Shown here: positions 1 through 7,149 of the stretch, piece by piece
Layout of the letters: each line of letters begins with the position of its first letter
Position numbering within the stretch: position 1 is the first letter of the stretch
DNA from: Acetobacteraceae bacterium
GTDB taxonomy: Bacteria > Pseudomonadota > Alphaproteobacteria > Acetobacterales > Acetobacteraceae
Length of the DNA: 10,905 nucleotides
Direction of reading: 5' to 3'
NCBI GenBank assembly: GCA_019237355.1
Contig: JAFAHH010000342.1
Location: forward strand, 1 to 10,905
Translations under genes and position numbers: made by a program
Notes under the pieces: generated by a model
Database searches by the model: none
Told to the model about the DNA's origin: nothing
The model's input: the letters and a program-made list of their open reading frames with translations, nothing else

Positions 1-1
1 C

Positions 2-565
2 ACGTTCATTTTCTATGTCGCGAGCCACGGGGCGCGTCGCGACGAGGATAACCGGTTTTACCTCTTCCCCGCCGACATCTCTGACCTATCACCGGCGACG
101 ATAGTAAGACAATCCCTGGATGACGACACCCTTGTTGCAGCGCTTTCAGAGATACGGGCGCGCCACGTAATGTTGCTGGTCGATACGTGCTTTTCCGGCA
201 CGATTGCGAGGGCGGTCGACGCCATCGGTAATGTTGGGCACAGTTCTGGGCGGTACCTGCTTGCGGCGAGCCGAGATGAGCAAGAATCGCTGGACACCTA
301 CGATGGTGTAAATGGCGTCTTTGCACGGGCCATTCTTGACGCGCTGCATGGAGCAGCCCCGCATGATAAGCAGGACTCGATCAGCGTGTTGTCGTTCGGG
401 GAATACGTTAGTGAGAACGTTGGTCAGCTCGTTCGGAAGCGGTTGAACCAGCTCGCCGGCTACAAACCGGGCACTCGGGAGGTCACCTTTGCTCAGGATG
501 CGGTTTTCCATTCTGCCGAGAGGGGGCTTAACTCGTTCCCGGTCGGGAAGGTTGTTCCACAATAG
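2..565 (+). CDS. Caspase-like (peptidase C14) protein, C-terminal part
   Basis: The frame is open from the left edge to a TAG at 563-565, giving 187 residues; the start lies outside the window. Two catalytic motifs are visible: a hydrophobic strand ending in VASHG, with the catalytic His at bases 26-28, and a second strand LLVDTCFSG with the nucleophilic Cys at bases 188-190. A later segment (SRDEQESLDTYDGVNGVFARAILDAL, split here only by naming) matches the substrate-pocket part of bacterial caspase domains, where an activity check is followed by 'GVFA..ILDAL'. The protein ends soon after the fold, so any WD40, TPR or other partner domain must be N-terminal. Such proteins are Cys proteases, usually cleaving after Arg/Lys (metacaspase-like) in bacteria; the substrate is unknown here. 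It converges with the hydrolase gene at 652-1362. The family is confident; role (defence, regulated proteolysis) is not visible. Confidence 0.85.
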   Translation, partial: TFIFYVASHGARRDEDNRFYLFPADISDLSPATIVRQSLDDDTLVAALSEIRARHVMLLVDTCFSGTIARAVDAIGNVGHSSGRYLLAASRDEQESLDTYDGVNGVFARAILDALHGAAPHDKQDSISVLSFGEYVSENVGQLVRKRLNQLAGYKPGTREVTFAQDAVFHSAERGLNSFPVGKVVPQ

Positions 566-651
566 CTTTCAAAGATAAGCAGCTAAAGCATGATCGGGCT
601 TCACGATCTGTTGAGGGTCGCAATGTTCCACCGGCGGCGATCGGGTGCTGC

Positions 652-1362
652 TCACAGGGTAAAGGGTGCACCCTTCTCCGGAACAAGGACCCGATTTCGT
701 TGATCGCCCATTTCCGCGAGGAAAGGTTCGGGCGACTGTACCAGCACTGGGAAGGTCGCATAATGGCAAGGAATAATCGTTTTGACCTGCGGCAGAAAAC
801 GTTTCGCAGCCATGGCCGCGAGCCGGGGACCCATTGTGAAACGGTCTCCCATGGGAACCATCGCGACATCCGGCTTATAAATCTCGGCAATCAACGCCAT
901 ATCTGAAAAGATATCCGTATCCCCTAGGTGATAGATTGTTGGTTCGTTCTTCACCTTGGGCGTAACCACCAGGCCATTTGGCAAACCGAGGTTTTGCGAA
1001 ACGCCGTTCTCGTCGAGCTGGCCGGAAGAATGAAAAGCGATGGTCAGGGCAACCGAGAAATCGCCGAGCTCGATCGATCCCCCTGTGTTCATCGGCTCCA
1101 TCTTTTCCAGCCCTTGCCGGCCCAGCCACATGCAAAGCTCAAAGTTGCCGATAACCACCGCCCCTGTGCGCTGCGCGATCGCCACAGTGTCCCCGACATG
1201 GTCCGAGTGCCCGTGGGTGAGCGCGATATGCGTGGCCCCAGCCGCAGCGGCGACCGGGTCGCCAGAAAACGCAGGATTGCCGGTCAAGAAAGGATCGACG
1301 AGTATGACGGAAGATCCGAACTCCAGCCGAAACGCCGAGTGGCCGAGCCAGGTAATTCGCAT
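652..1362 (-). CDS. UPF0173 metal-dependent hydrolase (metallo-beta-lactamase fold)
   Basis: This 236-residue protein has the length and pattern of UPF0173/YtkL-type hydrolases. It begins MRITWLGHSAF, the usual N-terminus, then a LVDPFLTGNP strand (residues 21-30). The metal-binding signature THGHSDHVGD is at 49-58. Further ligands are likely His111 (AFHSSG), Asp148 (HLGDTDIF) and His200 (IPCHYATFP). No signal peptide or membrane segment is seen, so it should be cytosolic. The family binds two metal ions and is predicted to hydrolyse an ester or phosphoester; the natural substrate is not established. The start is supported by AAGGAG (minus strand, bases 1375-1370), seven bases before the ATG. 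It follows the MFS transporter gene on the same strand after 117 bases, so co-transcription is possible but unproven. Confidence 0.93.
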   Translation of the reverse strand: MRITWLGHSAFRLEFGSSVILVDPFLTGNPAFSGDPVAAAAGATHIALTHGHSDHVGDTVAIAQRTGAVVIGNFELCMWLGRQGLEKMEPMNTGGSIELGDFSVALTIAFHSSGQLDENGVSQNLGLPNGLVVTPKVKNEPTIYHLGDTDIFSDMALIAEIYKPDVAMVPMGDRFTMGPRLAAMAAKRFLPQVKTIIPCHYATFPVLVQSPEPFLAEMGDQRNRVLVPEKGAPFTL

Positions 1363-1479
1363 GGCAGCGCTCCTTCTATCTAGAGCGCGATGGCTTGAGG
1401 CGAGTCATCGAAAACCCTCAACGCGCTCACGGTGAACCGTGCAACAGCTGCTTGCCGAAACACCAGCCTATGCGCCGCG

Positions 1480-2874
1480 TCAGCGCAGTCGCGGCGCTAG
1501 GTTGCGACCCAGGGAAGCGCGGCCACTGGGTGCTTGCGCCGGGGGACCGGAAATATCCCGTGTCTCGAGCTTATTCACGAGCAGCGCCAGCAACGTCCAG
1601 AACACGCCCGACAGCAGATAGAGAATGACCCAGTTCAGCCCAAACCGGGTGGCAACGCCAAGCGCCACCACGGGTGCGAACCCCGCCCCGATAAGCCATG
1701 CGAGATCCGAGCTCAATGCGGCACCGGTGTAGCGATAATGCCTGGAGAAATTGGAAGTCACGGCGCCAGAAGCCTGACCCAAGGAGAGCCCTAGGACCCC
1801 GAAGCCCAGCAGGATGAACGCGTTTTGTCCGGAGACACCGTCGCCGAGCAGGAAAGGCAGCGCGATGCTGAACAGCCCAATCAGACCGGCCCCGATCGCG
1901 AGCAAGGGCCGGCGGCCAATTCGATCGGCAATGATGCCGGAAGCAACGATTCCCCCCGCGCCTACGATAGCCCCAGCGCACTGAGTCAATAGAAAACCGC
2001 CGCCGGTCCGGTGGCCGAACAGCGTCACCCAGCTCAATGGAAAAATTGTCACCAAGTGGAACAGGGCAAAGCTGGCGAGCGGCGCGAATGCACCGATAAT
2101 TACATAACGTCCCTGAGCGGTGAACATATCGGCGACGCTCGTCGGCTCGAGCTCCCGCTGGTCGAGCAGCGTTGAGTACTCATCCGTAACGACAAGGCGT
2201 AATCTGGCGAAGAGCGCGACAACGTTAATCGTGAACGCGACGTAGAACGGGAACCGCCAACCCCACTCCAGGAAATCGTCGGTTGACAGGTTGAGGATGA
2301 AATAGGCGAACAGCCCGCTTGCCAAGAGGAAGCCGAGAGGTGCCCCGAGTTGAGGCACCATCGCGTACCAGCCGCGGTGATTGGGCGGGGCATTCAGCGC
2401 CAGCAAGGAGGCTAGGCCGTCCCAAGCGCCGCCGAGCGCCAATCCCTGGCCAATGCGGAAAAGCCCGAGAAGCGCGATCGAGGCTCCGCCGATTTGGTCA
2501 TAACCGGGCAGGAAACTGATCGCCGCGGTTGAGAAGCCGAGCAACAGCATTGCCGAAGTCAGCTTGACCCCGCGCCCATATAATTGATCGACGTTCATGA
2601 ACACGATCGACCCAACGGGGCGCGCCAGGAATGCAAGCGCAAAGACCATGAAGGAATAGAGTGTCCCAGTGACGGGGTCGGCGAACGGAAACACAACCCG
2701 GGGGAAAACAAGAACCGAGCCAATGCCGTAAACGAAGAAGTCAAAGAATTCCGCCGTGCGCCCGATTACCACTCCAAGGGCAATTTCGCCGGGCGCCACT
2801 CTATGGTCGGTCGATACCAGCCGAGCGTCGCGCTCGACGGGTGTCGAGCTCGGCACGCCTTGATTTGCACTCAT
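1480..2874 (-). CDS. MFS transporter, metabolite:H+ symporter (MHS) type
   Basis: The 464-residue product is a polytopic membrane protein with about twelve hydrophobic segments (roughly residues 31-52, 71-90, 107-124, 131-158, 175-193, 207-226, 258-282, 292-312, 325-343, 352-372, 387-408, 412-433). Family landmarks are AEFFDFFVYG in helix 1 (41-50), FLARPVGS (82-89), the loop 2-3 motif with Asp96 (VDQLYGRGVKL), GLFRIGQGLALGGAWDG (137-153), GWRFPF (205-210) and ADRIGRRP (316-323). MHS transporters couple uptake of small metabolites such as carboxylates, proline or betaine to protons. The substrate here cannot be read from sequence. The usual GGE(Y/W)GG of helix 4 is GGAWDG, so the conserved acid is absent. 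The ATG at 2874 was chosen because GGAG lies eight bases upstream; an in-frame TTG at 3147 would add 91 residues unlike the family. Confidence 0.88.
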   Translation of the reverse strand: MSANQGVPSSTPVERDARLVSTDHRVAPGEIALGVVIGRTAEFFDFFVYGIGSVLVFPRVVFPFADPVTGTLYSFMVFALAFLARPVGSIVFMNVDQLYGRGVKLTSAMLLLGFSTAAISFLPGYDQIGGASIALLGLFRIGQGLALGGAWDGLASLLALNAPPNHRGWYAMVPQLGAPLGFLLASGLFAYFILNLSTDDFLEWGWRFPFYVAFTINVVALFARLRLVVTDEYSTLLDQRELEPTSVADMFTAQGRYVIIGAFAPLASFALFHLVTIFPLSWVTLFGHRTGGGFLLTQCAGAIVGAGGIVASGIIADRIGRRPLLAIGAGLIGLFSIALPFLLGDGVSGQNAFILLGFGVLGLSLGQASGAVTSNFSRHYRYTGAALSSDLAWLIGAGFAPVVALGVATRFGLNWVILYLLSGVFWTLLALLVNKLETRDISGPPAQAPSGRASLGRNLAPRLR

Positions 2875-3221
2875 CTGGGCTGCTCCGTTACTTCGCATTC
2901 TTCCTGGCCCGAGCCGGCGCGCAACCAGCCGCCCGCCCGGCCGGTCATTATGGCGTGCTTGGGTCCATGGTGAAAGCCTAGGGGAGACAAGGTCGCGTTG
3001 AAGCGCGACGGCGAGGTGCCGGCGGCCTCGGCACGCCAGGGGCACGTCCGGTCGTCCAGCTAGGCACCAAACCCAAACCCCGGCTTTTACGCCGGCAGGG
3101 GCAGTATAGATGTCCCCTCTCTGGCCGATAGGTTCGAAAAGCCGCAAAAGTTGAGGGAAGTTACGGTATGAGCTGATCAGGTTCCCGGCTTCATGCTCTC
3201 CGCCGGTGATAGCCTCTCACG
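2875..3221 (-). other. Gap between acyltransferase and MFS genes, probable transporter leader
   Basis: This 347-base stretch contains no convincing gene. It lies upstream of the MFS transporter and downstream of the acyltransferase stop, all reading on the minus strand. A compact GC hairpin is present: CCGGC at 3080-3084 pairs with GCCGG at 3091-3095 around a six-base loop, with more C and G bases outside it. No U-tract follows, so it is not a standard intrinsic terminator. I found no clear -35/-10 pair. The acyltransferase-proximal end resembles part of a TPP riboswitch (listed separately). A long leader with regulatory structure is possible, not shown. Confidence 0.4.
2883..2886 (-). promoter_or_regulatory. 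Ribosome binding site fixing the MFS transporter start
   Basis: On the minus strand GGAG lies eight bases before the ATG at 2874. This is the only good Shine-Dalgarno match near any candidate start of the open frame that reaches 3147, and it places the start just ahead of the hydrophilic N-terminus expected for MHS transporters. Confidence 0.6.
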
Positions 3222-3238
3222 CTAACTCGTTATCCGAT
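3160..3238 (-). promoter_or_regulatory. TPP-riboswitch-like sequence, incomplete
   Basis: Read on the minus strand, this stretch carries three blocks in the order and approximate spacing of a THI element: TGAGAGG (3219-3213), GAACCTGATC (3184-3175, identical to a highly conserved riboswitch core) and ATACC (3169-3165). The expected 3' GCG-AGGGA block is absent, the helix that should flank ATACC does not pair well, and the GGGGUGC-type 5' strand is not recognisable. The acyltransferase stop codon (3224-3222) lies inside the 5' part. It could be a degenerate riboswitch ahead of the MFS transporter, or a chance match. Confidence 0.2.
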
Positions 3239-4385
3239 CAATAAATCGAAAGCGCCGAAATACCAGAGTTTTGAGTATCATCGGGCCGAGAACACCGGCC
3301 ACCATCAGCGCCCCTGCGAAGGGATGGAAATTAGCTTCGTTCCACAAAAGAAATTCTGAAAGCGCCGCCTTGGCGATACCGATGCAGATCGTATTCAGCA
3401 AGTAGATTGCAAAGCTCAGCGTCCCGAGGGCGAGTAACACTCGCGATCTGCGCACCAGCTCTGTGCGGGCGAGTGCATGAAGCGCAGGCGCGCTGAGCAG
3501 CCCCGCAGCAAGCATTGCCGCCTTGTGAGCCCATTTTGCGCCTCCCGGGCCTATAGCCGGAACGCCGCCTATTGCCCAAAGGGCCGCGAGCAGGGCGCCG
3601 AATGACAGCAGAAGGCGCCAGCGCCACCGATCGATCCAGCTTTGCCAGACACCTCCAGCTTCCGCCGCGAGCCCGCCTGCGAGGAAGAAAACGAAATTCG
3701 CCCCAACCCGGTCCAGGTAAACTATGGCCGGTATAGGAACGGCATATAGTAGCAAAGCCGGGGCAATCAGATCCATCGCATGGCCTTTGGTCATGCGAAT
3801 CAGCAGCGGTGTCGCGGCAGCGTAGATAAACAGTACAAAAACGTACCATACCGAGCCCGCCGGGCTTTCAGCGGTATTCCAGAGCAGCCCCAAAAGACCT
3901 GGTCCTAACCCGGCCGGCACGTTGTCCACCGCGACCGCTCTCGCTGCGAGCAGCTTACCGACAAGCACCAGCAAGCCCAACCCGAAGAACGGCACCAGCA
4001 AACGGCCAGCCCGGCGCCGTATCAGGCTTGGCCAAGCCGCCACAGGCGTACGGGCAGCACCGGAGTAGAATGTCGCAAAGCCGCTCAGATACATGAAGAA
4101 CGGCATGTGGAAGAGGTAAATGGTCCCGCGCAGGGGTTCATACCATTCCACGCCGGCCGGGGTCTCGCGCGCGACGATGTGTCCGAACACGACGAGCAGA
4201 ATGGCCAGTCCCTTGGCGACATCAATTTCTACGAGGCGGGCGCGGCTGCAGCGGTCGTTGCCAGCCACTAAATGCAAGCGAACTGAGGCCAGCACATCCA
4301 GATGCAAGTTCCGATTCACCGCTAACAATCTTAGGTAGCATGAAGTCGGTCTTGCTGCAACCTTAGAACCTATGTTTGGGCCCAT
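3222..4385 (-). CDS. Acyltransferase-3 family membrane protein (fucose 4-O-acetylase-like)
   Basis: The open frame encodes up to 387 residues. The acyltransferase-3 domain starts near residue 50 with RLVEIDVAKGLAILLVVFGH (50-69); His69 is the conserved, probably catalytic, histidine. HMPFFMYLSGF (93-103) and the basic loop RRRAGRLLVPFF (123-134) follow, both typical of the NolL/COG3594-like branch. About ten hydrophobic segments span the rest. Family members transfer acyl groups, often acetyl, across or at the inner membrane to sugars of surface polysaccharide, lipopolysaccharide or Nod factors. The acceptor here is unknown. Near the C-terminus the common YL(L/I)H motif reads YLLN (328-331). 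The ATG at 4385 has no Shine-Dalgarno site and the first ~48 residues look unlike the family, so a later start is possible, for example the GTG at 4319. Confidence 0.85.
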   Translation of the reverse strand: MGPNIGSKVAARPTSCYLRLLAVNRNLHLDVLASVRLHLVAGNDRCSRARLVEIDVAKGLAILLVVFGHIVARETPAGVEWYEPLRGTIYLFHMPFFMYLSGFATFYSGAARTPVAAWPSLIRRRAGRLLVPFFGLGLLVLVGKLLAARAVAVDNVPAGLGPGLLGLLWNTAESPAGSVWYVFVLFIYAAATPLLIRMTKGHAMDLIAPALLLYAVPIPAIVYLDRVGANFVFFLAGGLAAEAGGVWQSWIDRWRWRLLLSFGALLAALWAIGGVPAIGPGGAKWAHKAAMLAAGLLSAPALHALARTELVRRSRVLLALGTLSFAIYLLNTICIGIAKAALSEFLLWNEANFHPFAGALMVAGVLGPMILKTLVFRRFRFIDRITS

Positions 4386-4678
4386 AGCGAACGAGCGCTG
4401 GGGACAAAGGGCGGTCGGTTTTAGGTTAGATGCCGATGGAATAGGATATCATTACCGATAGGGCACACGGGCTTTTCTAGCCGCAAACATCGCCGCTACC
4501 CCGACCCGGCCAATGCGTCCGCTCCCGAACGCCCACTCGCGCCGTTTGCAAGGACTACCGGCCGAGGCCCTCGATTAATCTCGGCATTGGCCCGACTTCC
4601 CAGCGGATGAGAGGCGATGCCAACGCTTCTCTGGCGAGGATTAGGGCCGCGAGCGGTCTCCCGTGATCGCGACCTGGG
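4386..4678. other. Intergenic stretch, no gene seen
   Basis: These 293 bases lie between the acyltransferase start and the TIGR02300 gene stop, both on the minus strand. I looked for a tRNA because tRNA genes can occur beside this block in related genomes, but no T-arm (GTTCGA-type) sequence is present. No convincing promoter, terminator hairpin with a U-tract, or repeat was seen. It should contain the acyltransferase promoter and the 3' end of the TIGR02300 transcript. Confidence 0.4.
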
Positions 4679-5017
4679 TTACGGCTCACCCTCGTCAGTT
4701 TCCGGCTCAACCTCGATATCGGTCTGGATCGAGTCCGTGTCGTCTTCAAGATCGGCGGCGTCCTCGGGTACTTCTTCCTCGCCTTCCTCTTCGATGCCTT
4801 CCACCTCGATGTCCGCCTCCTCCAAACCGGGCTCGGGCACGGGCTTCTTCAGCCGTTTTTCCTCCACCACGTTCCCGCCGGGCCGGCGCGTGCGCGGCAT
4901 CTCCATTGGCTGCTCGGTCCCGCATTTTGGGCAGACAGCGGGTGCTTTCATAAGGTCGTAAAAACGCGTCCCGCAGGCAACGCAAACGCGTTTGGCGCCG
5001 AGTTCGGGCTTTACCAT
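4679..5017 (-). CDS. TIGR02300 (FYDLN acid domain) zinc-ribbon protein
   Basis: This small protein (112 residues) begins MVKPELGAKRVC, then CVACGTRFYDL (12-22) and CPKCG (29-33). The two CxxC pairs (Cys12, 15, 29, 32) suggest a zinc ribbon. From about residue 66 the tail is almost entirely Glu/Asp-rich. This CxxC-FYDL-CxxC plus acidic tail layout is typical of TIGR02300, an alphaproteobacterial family of unknown function; the usual FYDLN reads FYDLM here. It is divergent from aroA with 91 bases between starts, the customary location. The frame stays open upstream to 5311, but that part overlaps aroA antisense; an ATG at 5032 would add five residues and cannot be excluded. On the minus strand a perfect TTGACA lies at 5079-5074, but no good -10 follows at the right distance. 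Confidence 0.9.
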   Translation of the reverse strand: MVKPELGAKRVCVACGTRFYDLMKAPAVCPKCGTEQPMEMPRTRRPGGNVVEEKRLKKPVPEPGLEEADIEVEGIEEEGEEEVPEDAADLEDDTDSIQTDIEVEPETDEGEP

Positions 5018-5108
5018 TGAGCTCTGAACCATCCTGGTGGCTAGTCGCGGCGCATGCCACCCCAGTTTCCGGCTGTCAAATCCTGCCTGGCTGTGTAAGC
5101 TCACGCCT

Positions 5109-6440
5109 ATGCAAGCCACGCGTCTGCTCGCCTCTCGGGCGCCAAATCGGCTGTCCGGTTCCATTCGCGTTCCCGGCGACAAGTCCATCAGCCACCGCGC
5201 CTTGATGCTGGGCGCGCTCGCGGTTGGCGAGACGCGCATCAGCGGCTTGCTCGAGGGCGAGGACGTGCTGCGGACGGCCGCGGCGATGCGCGCGCTTGGG
5301 GCCGAGATCATTCGCGATCAGGAAGGTACCTGGCACATTGCCGGAAGGGGCATCGGCGGCCTCGCGGAACCCGATGATGTGCTCGATATGGGTAATTCGG
5401 GAACCGCAGCGCGGTTGCTATGCGGCATCCTGGCCAGTCATCCGCTTTTTGCGGTCATGACCGGGGATGCCAGTCTGCGCCGCCGACCGATGGGGCGCGT
5501 TATCGAGCCGCTCACACAGTGCGGCGCAAGGCTTGCGTCACGAATGGGAGGGCGGCTGCCGCTTGCGGTCGAGGGTCCCCGCCAGGCGCTGCCGCTCGAT
5601 TACCGACTCCCGGTTCCTTCGGCTCAGGTAAAATCGGCTGTGCTTCTGGCCGGGCTGAACGCAAGAGGCGAAACAAGGGTGGAGGAGCCTGCGCCAACCC
5701 GCGACCATACCGAAAACATGCTCCGCCATTTCGGCGCGCATATTCACGTAGAGCCAGCGGAGGGCGGCCGGGTCATTACCTTGACTGGGCAGCCAGAACT
5801 CAGTCCCACGGATCTAACGGTGCCGGGCGATCCCTCCTCGGCGGCCTTCCCGATCGTCGGATCCCTTCTGGTGCCTGGCTCGGAAATCCGCATTGAGGGC
5901 GTGGGACTCAACCCTTTGCGCACTGGCTTGTTTGCGACCTTGCGGGAGATGGGCGCTGATCTGGCGGTCGCGAGGCAATGGATCGAAGCCGGGGAGTTGG
6001 TCGGGGATCTTACGATCCGGCACAGCGCGCTGAAGGGTATCGATGTGGCCGCCGCACGAGCCCCGACTATGATCGATGAATATCCTATTCTGGCCGTCGC
6101 GGCGGCAGCGGCGGCCGGGCTCACGCGCATGCGCGGCTTGGCGGAATTGCGAGTCAAGGAAAGCGACCGGCTCGCGGCAGCAGCCTCCATGCTCAGCGCC
6201 AATGGTGTGCGGGTAGATATCGAGGGCGACGATCTGATCGTGCACGGTTCTGGTCATCCGCCCCGGGGCGGCGGAACTGTCGTGACCCATATGGACCACC
6301 GGCTCGCAATGAGCGGGCTGGTGCTGGGCCTTGCCACGGAGCAGCCGGTCGTTGTGGACGATACAAGTTTCATTGACACCAGCTTCCCCGGATTTGTGGC
6401 TCTCATGGCCAGTATCGGCGCGAATTTCCGTCCGGCTTGA
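5109..6440 (+). CDS. aroA: 3-phosphoshikimate 1-carboxyvinyltransferase (EPSP synthase)
   Basis: The enzyme joins phosphoenolpyruvate to shikimate-3-phosphate, the sixth shikimate-pathway step, in the cytosol. The 443-residue product has the family length and motifs: GDKSISHR (23-30, phosphate-binding Lys25 and Arg30), MGNSGTAARL (94-103), GDASLRRRPMGR (119-130), SAQVKSAVLLAGLN (171-184), RDHTE (198-202), IDEYPILAV (322-330, catalytic Asp323) and LRVKESDRLAA (347-357, Glu351). RxHxE, GDKS and SAQxK are features of class II EPSP synthases. Gly98 of GNSGT is at the position equivalent to E. coli Gly96; the class II CP4 enzyme has Ala there. The ATG at 5109 is preferred because it gives the expected short N-terminus; an upstream in-frame ATG at 5037 adds 24 residues overlapping the divergent promoter region. 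No strong Shine-Dalgarno site is seen. The stop overlaps cmk. Confidence 0.96.
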   Translation: MQATRLLASRAPNRLSGSIRVPGDKSISHRALMLGALAVGETRISGLLEGEDVLRTAAAMRALGAEIIRDQEGTWHIAGRGIGGLAEPDDVLDMGNSGTAARLLCGILASHPLFAVMTGDASLRRRPMGRVIEPLTQCGARLASRMGGRLPLAVEGPRQALPLDYRLPVPSAQVKSAVLLAGLNARGETRVEEPAPTRDHTENMLRHFGAHIHVEPAEGGRVITLTGQPELSPTDLTVPGDPSSAAFPIVGSLLVPGSEIRIEGVGLNPLRTGLFATLREMGADLAVARQWIEAGELVGDLTIRHSALKGIDVAAARAPTMIDEYPILAVAAAAAAGLTRMRGLAELRVKESDRLAAAASMLSANGVRVDIEGDDLIVHGSGHPPRGGGTVVTHMDHRLAMSGLVLGLATEQPVVVDDTSFIDTSFPGFVALMASIGANFRPA

Positions 6441-7066
6441 CACTGATTATCGCCATCGATGGCCCGGCCGCCTCAGGCAAGGGCACGCTTGCCCGCCGCT
6501 TGGCGGCTGCCCTGGACTTGCCATATCTGGATACTGGCCTGCTTTACAGGGCGGTTGGCCGGCGCCTGCTCGAACAGGGCGGGGACCCGGCTGATGCCGA
6601 GAAAGCAGCGTGGGCCGCCCGGGCAGTGCAGCCGGATGATATTCAGCGACCCGGCCTACGCAGCCCCGAAATCGATGCCGCTGCGAGCCGGGTGGCGGCA
6701 GTCCCGGCCGTGCGCGCAGCATTGCTGGATTTCCAGCGTGAATTTGGCAATCGGCGCGGTGCAGTGCTCGACGGCCGGGATATCGGCACCGTGGTGTTTC
6801 CCGGCGCCGCGGTGAAGCTATTCGTCACGGCGAGCCTGGCCGAGCGGGCCCGGCGGCGGTGGCTGGAGCTGCGAAGCCGGGGCGTTGACGCCGATTTGGA
6901 CCAGGTAGCGGCCGATTTGCGCGCCCGGGATGCGCAAGATGAAACCCGGGCGGCCGCGCCTTTACGGCCGGCATCGGATGCGATCTTGCTCGATACCACC
7001 CGGCTTGATCCGGAGGCGGCGTTTGCGGAGGCGATGAAGGCCGTCACCGTGATGGGGAAAGAATAG
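6437..7066 (+). CDS. cmk: Cytidylate kinase
   Basis: The 209-residue protein phosphorylates CMP and dCMP with ATP, feeding CTP and dCTP pools. The P-loop GPAASGKGT is at 9-17 within IIAIDGP, LDTGLLYRAV at 31-40 contributes to nucleoside-monophosphate binding, and LDGRDIGTVVFP (111-122) followed by KLFVTASLAERARRR (127-141) is diagnostic of bacterial Cmk. The length is normal. The start is a TTG that overlaps the aroA stop as TTGA, giving MTLIIAIDGP; no ATG or GTG lies nearby that keeps the P-loop strand. No separate Shine-Dalgarno site is visible, which points to translational coupling with aroA. In most alphaproteobacteria rpsA follows directly; here the next gene is convergent and unrelated. 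Confidence 0.96.
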   Translation: MTLIIAIDGPAASGKGTLARRLAAALDLPYLDTGLLYRAVGRRLLEQGGDPADAEKAAWAARAVQPDDIQRPGLRSPEIDAAASRVAAVPAVRAALLDFQREFGNRRGAVLDGRDIGTVVFPGAAVKLFVTASLAERARRRWLELRSRGVDADLDQVAADLRARDAQDETRAAAPLRPASDAILLDTTRLDPEAAFAEAMKAVTVMGKE

Positions 7067-7149
7067 CGCGCGTCCCACAACCCGGTTGTCTCGGCGGCAT
7101 TGAGCTCGCCTAGCACCCTCTCGGTTACAGCTTCCTGATGCGGGGCTGG

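Noticed and set aside
2875..3147. N-terminal extension of the MFS transporter from an in-frame TTG
   Set aside because: The extra 91 residues are Arg/Gly/Pro-rich and unlike MHS N-termini, there is no Shine-Dalgarno site at the TTG, and the internal ATG at 2874 has one.
5037..5108. Earlier ATG for aroA
   Set aside because: It adds 24 residues not typical of EPSP synthases and would fill the divergent intergenic space; the ATG at 5109 gives the usual N-terminus.
5018..5311. Longer TIGR02300 protein starting inside aroA
   Set aside because: The added residues are the antisense of the aroA 5' end, and the known family start MVKPELG is at 5017.
7077..7089. Palindrome ACAACC-C-GGTTGT between cmk and the dehydratase as a bidirectional terminator
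   Set aside because: The one-base centre cannot form a hairpin loop without losing most pairs, and no U-tract follows on either strand.
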